Part shown: positions 1 to 6,853 of the stretch, piece by piece
Numbering within the stretch: the stretch's first letter is position 1
Layout: each line of letters begins with the position of its first letter
DNA from: a virus
IMG/VR virus record: IMGVR_UViG_3300044951_001239
Location: 1 to 64,000 of that record
Strand: one strand, 5' to 3'
DNA: 64,000 nt
Translations under genes and position numbers: made by a program
The notes under the pieces: generated by a model
Databases searched by the model: none
What the model saw: the letters and a program-made list of their open reading frames with translations, nothing else
Told to the model about the DNA's origin: nothing

Positions 1-933
1 TGTAACACTGATGTTATTTGCGTTAGCAATATTACCCTGAACTACAACATCATTTGCAAAGTTAGCAAAATTAGCAGTTACCAAGTTACCTAAGTTAGCA
101 TTGAGCGAAGTTATATTGCCGCTAAAATTAGCTGTATTGCCTTCTAAATTATTGGTTATACTGATGTTATTTGCGTTAGCAATGTTACCTTGAACAACAA
201 CATCATTTGCAAAGTTAGCAAAATTAGCGATTACCAAGTTACCTAAGTTAGCATTGAGCGAAGCAATATTACCACTAAAGTTAGCTGTATTTCCTTCTAA
301 ATTATTAGTGATACTTACATTGTTTGCGTTAGCAATATTACCCTGAACTACAACATCATTTGCAAAGTTAGCAAAATTAGCAGTTACCAAGTTACCTAAG
401 TTAGCATTGAGCGAAGTTATATTGCCGCTAAAATTAGCTGTATTGCCTTCTAAATTATTAGTGATACTGATGTTATTTGCATTTGCAATATTACCCTGAA
501 CTACTACATCATTAGCAAAATTTGCAAAATTAGCAGTTGCTAGATTGCCTAAATTGGCATTAAGTGAAGTAATATTACCGTTAACAGTTAGATATCCAGT
601 GACATTTACACCAGTGCCCGTAATAACAACAATGTTTGCATTACCTGTACTACTGAAGGTAATATTAGCATTAGCAAGAACTCGTATGTTACTATTACCA
701 TTACTAATACTTGATGTGTTGATAGTTGTAAAACTAAGATTACCTAAGCCATCTGTTTGAATTACTTGTCCGTTTGAACCACCAGAAATATAAATATTTC
801 CAATACTATTTAAATTTGATTTACCGGTGGTTGAGAAGTTATTAACTAAAATAGAACCGTTTGGATATATAATAGTTACCGGTGTTGATCCTACTGAGAA
901 GCCTCCTACTGAATTTAAGGGTTTTACCGCCAT
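1..933 (-). CDS. Tail-fibre-like repeat protein, 3' part outside window
   Basis: This reading frame starts at 933 and runs off the left edge of the window, so its C-terminus is missing. The start follows an AGGA ribosome site (revcomp AATAGGAAAATGTAATG) and a late-promoter box at 953-960. The N-terminus (MAVKPLNSVGGFSVGSTPV) is related to that of the next gene upstream (FNSLGGYTVGIPAISVV), suggesting a shared attachment domain. After a TDGLGNLSF motif the protein becomes an array of 51-residue units rich in Asn, Ala and Gly (motifs such as SLNANLGNL and NFANFANDVVVQGNIANAN). Such asparagine-rich beta repeats are usual in phage fibre shafts. The role as a receptor-binding or shaft protein is inferred from composition and location beside other fibre genes; the exact T4 counterpart is not clear. 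Confidence 0.75.
   Translation of the reverse strand, partial: MAVKPLNSVGGFSVGSTPVTIIYPNGSILVNNFSTTGKSNLNSIGNIYISGGSNGQVIQTDGLGNLSFTTINTSSISNGNSNIRVLANANITFSSTGNANIVVITGTGVNVTGYLTVNGNITSLNANLGNLATANFANFANDVVVQGNIANANNISITNNLEGNTANFSGNITSLNANLGNLVTANFANFANDVVVQGNIANANNVSITNNLEGNTANFSGNIASLNANLGNLVIANFANFANDVVVQGNIANANNISITNNLEGNTANFSGNITSLNANLGNLVTANFANFANDVVVQGNIANANNISVT
8..590 (-). repeat. Tandem 153-bp in-frame repeat, about 3.8 copies visible
   Basis: The same phrase (ctgatgttatttgcgttagc and variants) begins at 8, 161, 314 and 467, an exact period of 153 bp or 51 codons. Copies differ by only a few substitutions (for example cagttacc versus cgattacc), and the last visible copy decays near 590. 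The array continues past the left edge of the window. It encodes the shaft repeats of the fibre gene on the minus strand. It is not a CRISPR array: there are no unique spacers and the frame stays open. Confidence 0.9.
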
Positions 934-952
934 TACATTTTCCTATTTAATG

Positions 953-960
953 TATTTATC
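953..960 (-). promoter_or_regulatory. Late promoter box GATAAATA
   Basis: The minus strand reads GATAAATAC, one base from the T4 late consensus TATAAATA, 19 nt upstream of the fibre gene start at 933. Confidence 0.6.
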
Positions 961-968
961 AACATGTG

Positions 969-2438
969 TTATCCGGCGAATACAGTAATCAACATTTTAT
1001 AGGTTATTGGATTACTCTCATAAGGTGATACATTAAGTTCCAATGAAGGAGGAACAATTATATTTCCACCATCATAAGCTACTTCAAAATCACCAACTCC
1101 GCCATTTACAAACAAACTTGCATATTCAGTAAATTCCACCGTGCTATCATAGTATAATGAGCTAATCCTAGAACTCTGTCTACTAGGACCTGCTGGTTCT
1201 GTTGCAATAATTTCAAATTCTATCCCTGAAACATTAGCAACTGGAAGAGAATATAAAATTTGTTGTGGTGTTGCATTCGTAGTATTAGCAAAGAAAACAA
1301 AGCTAGTAGACCACTTGTATGCTCCTGCGCCCACTTGTACTGAGTTAGCAATTAAGTTACCACCAACTTGAAATACTTTGGTAAAGTCATTATATGTTAA
1401 GTATGAATTACCTCCAAAAGTTCCGTCATTGTTATATTGAACTTGGGTATTAGCCCCACCTGGAAGGCCGTTGCCGGTGCCTGGGCCTTCGCTCCAACTT
1501 AAATTACCTGAACCGTCTGTTTGTAGTAGATACCCATTAATACCACCGCTGATGTGCAAGTTAGACACATTACCTAAATTAACATTGGTTGCACCTTGGA
1601 AGTTTGCAGTTGTGTTACTTTTAATAGAAGGAACTGTTAATAATCCGTTAGCACTATTAAAAGTAAATGATGCCACACCACCAAATGCACCCGCATTATT
1701 AAATTGCACCTGTTGATTTGTGCCAGCAGGCGTAGTAACCGACTCTAATATCCAATTTAAATTACCTGAACCATCAGTAGAAAGAACATACCCATTGGCT
1801 CCACCTGTAATATGAATATTTCCTACATTGCCTAACGAAACATTAGGACTAGATATACTGTTAACATTACCTGTTACATTTAATACTGCGCTAGTATTAA
1901 CAGTTAAATTGCTATTGACAATAACTGTATTAGAAAATGTTGCGTTACTTGCAGCAATCGTAGTTACAGTCAAAATACTAGTAATATAATCAAACGTAAG
2001 CCCAGCTGATCCACCCATTACACCTGCGTTGTTGAACTGAATCTGGGTATTACTACCACCTGGGGTTCCATTGCCACTATCAGTCCAACTTAAATTACCT
2101 GAACCATCGGTTTGTAGTACAAATCCGTTAATACCGCCACTAATGCTAACATTAGAAACATTACCTAATGCAAGTCTATTCCCATTCCAAGTGACATTTG
2201 GAATGCCACCAAATACACCCGAATTGTTAAATTGTAATTGTGTATTAGAACCGGCAGCACTTGGTACAAACGGTTGACCATTTGCAAAGCGATAGTTGTT
2301 TGAATATATAGTGCCCGCAGCAACATTACCTGTTATATTCAAGAAATTAGATACAACGTTTCCGTTGCTATCAACTACCGATATTGCAGGTATGCCAACT
2401 GTGTAGCCACCAAGACTATTAAATGGTTCTGACGACAT
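969..2438 (-). CDS. Tail-fibre-like structural protein with QFNN and TDGSGNL repeats
   Basis: A 489-residue, Gly/Asn/Ser-rich protein typical of phage fibre shafts. It contains four copies of a Q(L/I/V)QFNNxGxFGG-type motif (near residues 70, 135, 245, 335) and three copies of an ISGGxNGxxLxTDGSGNLxW motif (near 105, 215, 305). The last 140 residues lose the repeats and may form the tip domain. The N-terminus (MSSEPFNSLGGYTVG) resembles that of the downstream fibre gene at 933, so the two probably share an attachment point or arose by duplication. A late box at 2462-2469 precedes it. No cysteine-rich or enzymatic motif is visible. Function as a virion fibre is inferred from architecture, not from a specific T4 homologue. 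Confidence 0.75.
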   Translation of the reverse strand: MSSEPFNSLGGYTVGIPAISVVDSNGNVVSNFLNITGNVAAGTIYSNNYRFANGQPFVPSAAGSNTQLQFNNSGVFGGIPNVTWNGNRLALGNVSNVSISGGINGFVLQTDGSGNLSWTDSGNGTPGGSNTQIQFNNAGVMGGSAGLTFDYITSILTVTTIAASNATFSNTVIVNSNLTVNTSAVLNVTGNVNSISSPNVSLGNVGNIHITGGANGYVLSTDGSGNLNWILESVTTPAGTNQQVQFNNAGAFGGVASFTFNSANGLLTVPSIKSNTTANFQGATNVNLGNVSNLHISGGINGYLLQTDGSGNLSWSEGPGTGNGLPGGANTQVQYNNDGTFGGNSYLTYNDFTKVFQVGGNLIANSVQVGAGAYKWSTSFVFFANTTNATPQQILYSLPVANVSGIEFEIIATEPAGPSRQSSRISSLYYDSTVEFTEYASLFVNGGVGDFEVAYDGGNIIVPPSLELNVSPYESNPITYKMLITVFAG

Positions 2439-2461
2439 GTTTGTTCCAAAATGTTATATAG

Positions 2462-2469
2462 TATTTATG
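2462..2469 (-). promoter_or_regulatory. Late promoter box CATAAATA
   Basis: Minus strand CATAAATAC, one mismatch to TATAAATA, 23 nt upstream of the fibre gene start at 2438. Confidence 0.6.
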
Positions 2470-2521
2470 CTATCATAATTTTTATGACCCCAATTTTTAA
2501 GAATCTAATAAATCTTTTTTC

Positions 2522-2529
2522 TATAAATA
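2522..2529 (+). promoter_or_regulatory. Late promoter box TATAAATA, 4 nt before a start codon
   Basis: Exact T4 late consensus. Only 4 nt (cact) separate it from the ATG at 2534, so a transcript from it would begin at or next to the start codon. No Shine-Dalgarno sequence lies between. Confidence 0.6.
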
Positions 2530-2533
2530 CACT

Positions 2534-2899
2534 ATGCTTACACACCAACCAACCAGACCTTTCTGTGAAAAATGTAAAATATCATTATCTAAACCCAATG
2601 GTATCAGTAAACATGGATTTAAGCAATGGCACAAGTATTGTGTTCAATGCAGTAAAGCAATGTACAATACTAAATTTGGATACTTGTTACACAAAAAACC
2701 CAAATGCGAAAAGTGTAATTTTCTACCAGAAGATAGCTGTCAACTTGATTTGATATACAAAGACGGTGACAACAAGAATAAAACTAGCAAGAATATGCTA
2801 ACGCTATGTGCCAATTGCAATAGAGTATATCAAAAGAAGCTAAAAGAAAATCGTAAGAGTATACTAGATATAACGGTTGATGCTGATGTTACTATATAA
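2534..2899 (+). CDS. HNH-like zinc-binding protein with altered catalytic positions
   Basis: A 121-residue protein with four Cys-x2-Cys pairs: CEKC (11-14), CVQC (about 36-39), CEKC (about 57-60) and CANC near residue 93. The C-terminal half follows the HNH layout in which a CxxC pair, a HxDGD-type core, an N-rich turn and LCxNC follow each other. Here the core reads IYKDGDNKNK and the end reads LCANCNR, so the histidines normally expected (HxDGD and CHR) are Tyr and Asn. The first Cys pairs add a second zinc-ribbon-like unit. It may be a degenerate homing endonuclease or a DNA-binding protein derived from one. It sits between the divergent fibre clusters, and pieces of its 3' end recur before later glycine-rich genes. 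A longer overlapping frame at 2451-2753 was rejected because the Cys pattern is only in this frame. Confidence 0.65.
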   Translation: MLTHQPTRPFCEKCKISLSKPNGISKHGFKQWHKYCVQCSKAMYNTKFGYLLHKKPKCEKCNFLPEDSCQLDLIYKDGDNKNKTSKNMLTLCANCNRVYQKKLKENRKSILDITVDADVTI

Positions 2900-2910
2900 G
2901 TTAAAACTAT

Positions 2911-2918
2911 CATAAATA
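2911..2918 (+). promoter_or_regulatory. Late promoter box CATAAATA
   Basis: The box lies in the phrase cataaatacatctatta, which recurs with few changes before all four glycine-rich genes. It is 19 nt upstream of the ATG at 2938. Confidence 0.65.
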
Positions 2919-2937
2919 CATCTATTACAGAAAACTT

Positions 2938-3900
2938 ATGCAAATTACTAATCTCACTCTTACTTCCGGATTGACTTTTGCTATTCCACCTCCACCCATC
3001 TCAGTTGATTATCTGGTTGTTGCTGGTGGAGGTGGCGGTGGTGCAAGGCGAAACATTAACTACGGTTATCAGTCGGCTGCCGGTGGCGGTGGTGCAGGCG
3101 GGTTATTATCAGGGTCTGCAACATTAACTGCAGGAACATATACTATAACCGTCGGACCTGGCGGGGCCGGTGGCTCTCTGTCTGTAGGTGGAGGTGACGG
3201 CAGCACTGGAGAAAATACTATAATTTCGGGTACTGGATTAGCTACAGTAACCGGGTATGGCGGAGGCTACGGAGGAGGTATATCTGGTGGTTCAGGTGGA
3301 AACGGTGGAAACGGTGGTTCAGGCGGTGGAGTTGGAGATGCCTCACAGTATAACGGTGGCAGAACGCCTGGTAAAGGTGTTTATCCGGGCTCTAGTTATA
3401 TAAGTGCCACAAGACAAGGATACGATGGCGGCCCTGAAAGAAGCACTTCAATTGGTGGAGGCGCCGGCGGTGGAGGCGCCGGCGGTGCGGGAAATGCACA
3501 GCTTCCAGACTACGCTGCGAGCGGCGGTGCAGGCGGTGTAGGATTAGAATGGCTAGTATCATCGGGTACATATTATGCCGGTGGTGGTGGTGGAGGACGA
3601 AGAACTGGCACAGCTGGAGCAGGAGGTATCGGTGGTGGCGGTGCCGGTGGTAGTAATGCAACTCCTACTGGAGTAGCAGGAACGGTAAATACTGGCGGGG
3701 GCGGTGGCGCCGCATCTTCTATGACAAACGGAGTAGAAAGTGGAGCAAATGGTGGCGCCGGTGGATCGGGAGTTGTGATATTCCGATACGCAGCCTCAAG
3801 CCGGGCTTTTATAAGTACAACAGGTAGTCCAACCATAACAGTAGCAGATGGATATAGAACATATACATTCACTGGCAATGGCACAATAACGGTTGACTAG
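2938..3900 (+). CDS. Glycine-rich adhesin-like protein, one domain copy
   Basis: A 320-residue protein: a short N-terminal segment (MQITNLTLTSGLTF), then one glycine-rich domain that opens with VDYLVVAGGGGGG, contains YTITVGPGG, several GGGGGG runs and TVNTGGGGG, and closes with SGVVIFRYA, GSPTITVADGYRTYTFTGNGTI. This domain type is common in virion proteins of T4-like phages from aquatic samples, and glycine-rich tips bind receptors in some T-even adhesins (T2/T6 gp38); that role is inferred here by analogy. It is the first of four paralogues that carry 1, 1, 2 and 3 copies of the domain. It is likely transcribed from the late box at 2911-2918. Confidence 0.75.
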   Translation: MQITNLTLTSGLTFAIPPPPISVDYLVVAGGGGGGARRNINYGYQSAAGGGGAGGLLSGSATLTAGTYTITVGPGGAGGSLSVGGGDGSTGENTIISGTGLATVTGYGGGYGGGISGGSGGNGGNGGSGGGVGDASQYNGGRTPGKGVYPGSSYISATRQGYDGGPERSTSIGGGAGGGGAGGAGNAQLPDYAASGGAGGVGLEWLVSSGTYYAGGGGGGRRTGTAGAGGIGGGGAGGSNATPTGVAGTVNTGGGGGAASSMTNGVESGANGGAGGSGVVIFRYAASSRAFISTTGSPTITVADGYRTYTFTGNGTITVD

Positions 3901-3938
3901 TTAGAGAGATAGTAGTATTTGTAATTTCACCGCCTGAT

Positions 3939-4010
3939 TTGCCAATTACAACAGAGTACAACAGAATTGAAAGAAAAATAAGAGTACAGTTGATGCTGAT
4001 GTTATTATCT
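3939..4010 (+). pseudogene. Decayed copy of the HNH-like gene 3' end
   Basis: The sequence gccaattacaacagagtac at 3941-3959 matches gccaattgcaatagagtat in the intact gene (from 2810), and further on aagagtacagttgatgctga and gatgttattat match its last codons and stop region. No open frame remains. It lies between two glycine-rich genes, just before a late promoter box. Confidence 0.7.
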
Positions 4011-4023
4011 AATTTAACGCTAG

Positions 4024-4031
4024 TATAAATA
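4024..4031 (+). promoter_or_regulatory. Late promoter box TATAAATA
   Basis: Exact consensus, 19 nt upstream of the ATG at 4051, followed by a good ribosome site (AAGGA). Confidence 0.7.
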
Positions 4032-4050
4032 CATCTACTAAGGAAAATAT

Positions 4051-4905
4051 ATGCTACTTGCTAATCTCACTCTTACTGCCGGAATGACTTTGGATAATCC
4101 AATACTTGTACTAGTTGATTATCTTATTGTTGGCGGTGGCGGCGGCGGTGGACAGGGTGGCGGCGGTGGCGGCGGCATATTATCTGGCAGCTTAACTGCC
4201 TTTGGTGGAGTAGCTGCATCTGCATATTCCATCACAGTTGGTCCAGGCGGTACGATAAATCCGCCCGGCGGGTATGGTGGTATTATTGGTACTGCATCGA
4301 CGGCATTCTCTCTAACCGCACAGCCTGGTGGCGGTGGCGGTGGTATAACCCCACCCGGTGCTCCTAGTGCTTCGGGAACCAATGGCGCTGGTGGTGATTA
4401 CGGTGGTGCAGGCGGTAGTGGGGTAGCTGGTCAAGGAAATGCTGGTGGTAACGGTCAAGAGTATACAGGTGGTTCTGCACCTCAACCAGGAGGTACTGGT
4501 GGCGGACTAGCCGGCGGTGGTGGTGGTGGTGGTGGTGGTGGTGGAGCAGCCGCTGCTGTCGGCGGGGCTGGCGGCAGCTATTCAATTTCCGGAGCATCGG
4601 TAATTTATGCAGGTGGAGGTGGTGGTGCCCAGTATGCCCAGGGTGGAGGTGCAGGCGGCGCTGGCGGCGGCGGCGCAGGTGCTGCTTATTTAGGAAATGG
4701 TGTTGCTGGAACGGTAAATACTGGCGGGGGCGGGGGCGGTGCTACTGGTAGTAACTCAGGTGGTGCTGGCGGTTCTGGTATAGTCATTGTTCGCACTGCG
4801 GACACTGAACCAGCAGCCACTACAACAGGATCACCTACAATAACAGTTGCAGGTGGCTATAGAGTATATAAATTCACTGGTGATGGTACAATAAAATTCA
4901 ATTAG
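4051..4905 (+). CDS. Glycine-rich adhesin-like protein, one domain copy
   Basis: A 284-residue paralogue of the preceding gene. After MLLANLTLTAGMTL it has one domain opening with VDYLIVGGGGGGG and closing with GIVIVRTAD and GSPTITVAGGYRVYKFTGDGTI. Its domain is much closer in DNA sequence to the second domain of the next gene than to its other neighbours: the stretch near 4261-4400 matches 6058-6195 with only scattered changes. A pure GGT run near 4518-4542 is a candidate for slippage. Receptor-binding function is inferred from family and context only. Confidence 0.75.
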   Translation: MLLANLTLTAGMTLDNPILVLVDYLIVGGGGGGGQGGGGGGGILSGSLTAFGGVAASAYSITVGPGGTINPPGGYGGIIGTASTAFSLTAQPGGGGGGITPPGAPSASGTNGAGGDYGGAGGSGVAGQGNAGGNGQEYTGGSAPQPGGTGGGLAGGGGGGGGGGGAAAAVGGAGGSYSISGASVIYAGGGGGAQYAQGGGAGGAGGGGAGAAYLGNGVAGTVNTGGGGGGATGSNSGGAGGSGIVIVRTADTEPAATTTGSPTITVAGGYRVYKFTGDGTIKFN

Positions 4906-4939
4906 AGATATAACTTGGCATTTGTAATTTCACCAACTA

Positions 4940-5010
4940 ATGTGTCAATTGCAATAGAGTAAAGTAACAGAAATTAAAAGAAAATTGAGAGTATGTTAAT
5001 ATATAATTCA
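4940..5010 (+). pseudogene. Second decayed copy of the HNH-like gene 3' end
   Basis: It reads gtcaattgcaatagagta, then aattaaaagaaaattgagag, matching the intact gene from 2810 onward with deletions, including loss of the ttgatgctg block. It sits in the same place relative to the next glycine-rich gene as the copy at 3939. Confidence 0.65.
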
Positions 5011-5026
5011 AAGTTTAGTGTGCTAT

Positions 5027-5034
5027 CATAAATA
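5027..5034 (+). promoter_or_regulatory. Late promoter box CATAAATA
   Basis: Found in the conserved phrase tatcataaatacatctatta, 19 nt before the ATG at 5054. Confidence 0.65.
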
Positions 5035-5053
5035 CATCTATTAAAGAAAACTA

Positions 5054-6703
5054 ATGCAACTTACTGGAGGAATCAATTTTGCTGGCGGATTTACTGTTGA
5101 GTCACCGCTATCTGTACTAGTTGAGTATCTAGTTGTTGCTGGCGGCGGTGGCGGTGGAAGGAGTACAGGTGCTCCTGGAGCGGGAGGTGGTGCGGGCGGA
5201 ATGGTTACCGAGATTTCTATTCTTGCTTTTGGAATCCCCCACACTGTTACAGTAGGTGCCGGTGGCGGCGCAGCGCCATCTAGCCAGGCATATGGCCTCA
5301 ATGGTGTAAATTCTGTTTTTAATGGCATAACATGTATTGGTGGCGGTGGCGGTGGCTACTATACCGGTGCTCTCTTGAATGGAAAAGCAGGAGGATCTGG
5401 TGGCGGTGCTAACGGCAACGGCGGTGGCGTTGGTGGCGTGGGAACAGCGGGTCAAGGTAATGCTGGTGGAGTCAGTTCCGGTCAATATGCCGGCGGAGGT
5501 GGTGGAAAAGGTGCAGTGGGTGGATCTGCTAACCCGTGTGATGGCGGTATAGGAGGAGAATGGCCAGCATCATCAGGTACATATTATGCTGGTGGCGGCG
5601 GCGGCGGCGCAAACGCTGATGGTTTAGCATCAAGTTCTGGCGGTCTTGGCGGCGGTGGCGCTGGTGGTAAGGGCGCCAGTCCAGGTGTGGCGGCAGTAAG
5701 TGGTACTGCTAACACCGGTGGAGGTGGCGGCGGTTCTTATTTACAGGCAGCTGGCGCTGGCGGCTCTGGAGTTGTTATTATTCGCTATGCAGACACTAAC
5801 CTAGCAGCAACTACAACAGGTAGTCCCACAATAACAGTTGCAGGTGGCTATAGAACCTATACATTTACCGGCGATGGTTCAATAACTTTTAATGCTCCAA
5901 CCGTCCCAGTTGATTATCTTCTTGTTGGTGGGGGTGGTGGCGGTGGACTAGGCGCGGGTGGTGGCGGCGGCATATTATCCGGTATCTTCACTGCGTTAGG
6001 CGGACTTTATGGATCTGCATATTCCATTACAGTTGGGCCTGGTGGTCCGATAAATCCGCCCGGCGGTTATGGTGGTATTATTGGTACTGCATCGACGGCA
6101 TTCTCTCTAACAGCACAGCCCGGTGGTGGTGGTGGTGGGACAACACCTCCCGGTGCTCCTAGTGCTTCGGGAACCAATGGCGCTGGCGGTAACAACAGCG
6201 AAGCAGGCGGACTTGGAATACCTGGTCAAGGAAATGCCGGAGGTAACGGTGAAAATTATACGGGTGGCTCTGCTCCTGGTCCCGGCGGGACTGGTGGTGG
6301 ACTAGCCGGCGGCGGTGCCGGTCGGGGTACTGGCGGCGTTGCTGGATGGCCCGCTGCTGCTGGAGGTGCCGGTGGCAGCTATTCAATTTCCGGAGCATCG
6401 GTAATTTATGCAGGTGGAGGTGGCGGTTGCCAGTACAATCAGGGTGGAGGTGCAGGCGGTGCCGGTGGAGGTGGTGCTGGCGGTGGATATCAAGGACCTG
6501 GTGTAGCCGGAACAGTAAATACCGGTGGTGGCGGAGGTGGCTCCTATAATAACACAGGTGGTGCTGGCGGTTCTGGTATCGTCATTGTTCGCTATGCAGA
6601 TACTTACGCAGCAGCCACTACAACAGGATCACCTACAATAACAGTTGCAGGTGGATATAGAGTCTATAAATTCACCGGCAATGGTACAATAAAATTTAAT
6701 TAG
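5054..6703 (+). CDS. Glycine-rich adhesin-like protein, two domain copies
   Basis: A 549-residue paralogue with two tandem glycine-rich domains. The first opens at about residue 22 (VEYLVVAGGGGGG) and closes near 275 with GSPTITVAGGYRTYTFTGDG; the second opens near 285 (VDYLLVGGGGGGG) and ends the protein with YRVYKFTGNGTIKFN. The second domain is nearly the domain of the gene at 4051, so a copy moved by duplication or recombination. The N-terminal lead (MQLTGGINFAGGFTVES) is short, like those of its neighbours. No catalytic motif is visible. A role in host recognition is inferred. Confidence 0.75.
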   Translation: MQLTGGINFAGGFTVESPLSVLVEYLVVAGGGGGGRSTGAPGAGGGAGGMVTEISILAFGIPHTVTVGAGGGAAPSSQAYGLNGVNSVFNGITCIGGGGGGYYTGALLNGKAGGSGGGANGNGGGVGGVGTAGQGNAGGVSSGQYAGGGGGKGAVGGSANPCDGGIGGEWPASSGTYYAGGGGGGANADGLASSSGGLGGGGAGGKGASPGVAAVSGTANTGGGGGGSYLQAAGAGGSGVVIIRYADTNLAATTTGSPTITVAGGYRTYTFTGDGSITFNAPTVPVDYLLVGGGGGGGLGAGGGGGILSGIFTALGGLYGSAYSITVGPGGPINPPGGYGGIIGTASTAFSLTAQPGGGGGGTTPPGAPSASGTNGAGGNNSEAGGLGIPGQGNAGGNGENYTGGSAPGPGGTGGGLAGGGAGRGTGGVAGWPAAAGGAGGSYSISGASVIYAGGGGGCQYNQGGGAGGAGGGGAGGGYQGPGVAGTVNTGGGGGGSYNNTGGAGGSGIVIVRYADTYAAATTTGSPTITVAGGYRVYKFTGNGTIKFN

Positions 6704-6739
6704 AGATATATAACTTGGCATTTTAAATTTCACTGTCTA

Positions 6740-6810
6740 CAGTGCATATTGGCAATGGTATACATCAAAAAATTAAAAGAAAAGTAAGATGATGTTACTA
6801 TATAATTCAA
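6740..6810 (+). pseudogene. Third decayed copy of the HNH-like gene 3' end
   Basis: It contains attaaaagaaaagtaag followed by gatgatgttactatata, matching the intact gene end (gctgatgttactatata at 2882-2898). It is more damaged at its left side than the other copies. Confidence 0.6.
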
Positions 6811-6825
6811 CGTTTTATGTGCTAT

Positions 6826-6833
6826 CATAAATA
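6826..6833 (+). promoter_or_regulatory. Late promoter box CATAAATA
   Basis: Again in the phrase tatcataaatacatctatta, 20 nt before the ATG at 6854; an AAGGGA ribosome site follows. Confidence 0.65.
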
Positions 6834-6853
6834 CATCTATTAAGGGAACCCTA

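Noticed and set aside
8-590. Regular repeats at the left edge looking like a CRISPR array
   Set aside because: Units are adjacent, 153 bp long, have no unique spacers and stay in one reading frame that encodes fibre repeats.
2451-2753. 100-codon plus-strand frame overlapping the HNH-like gene
   Set aside because: It lacks the Cys pattern and family features; the overlapping frame at 2534 explains the sequence.
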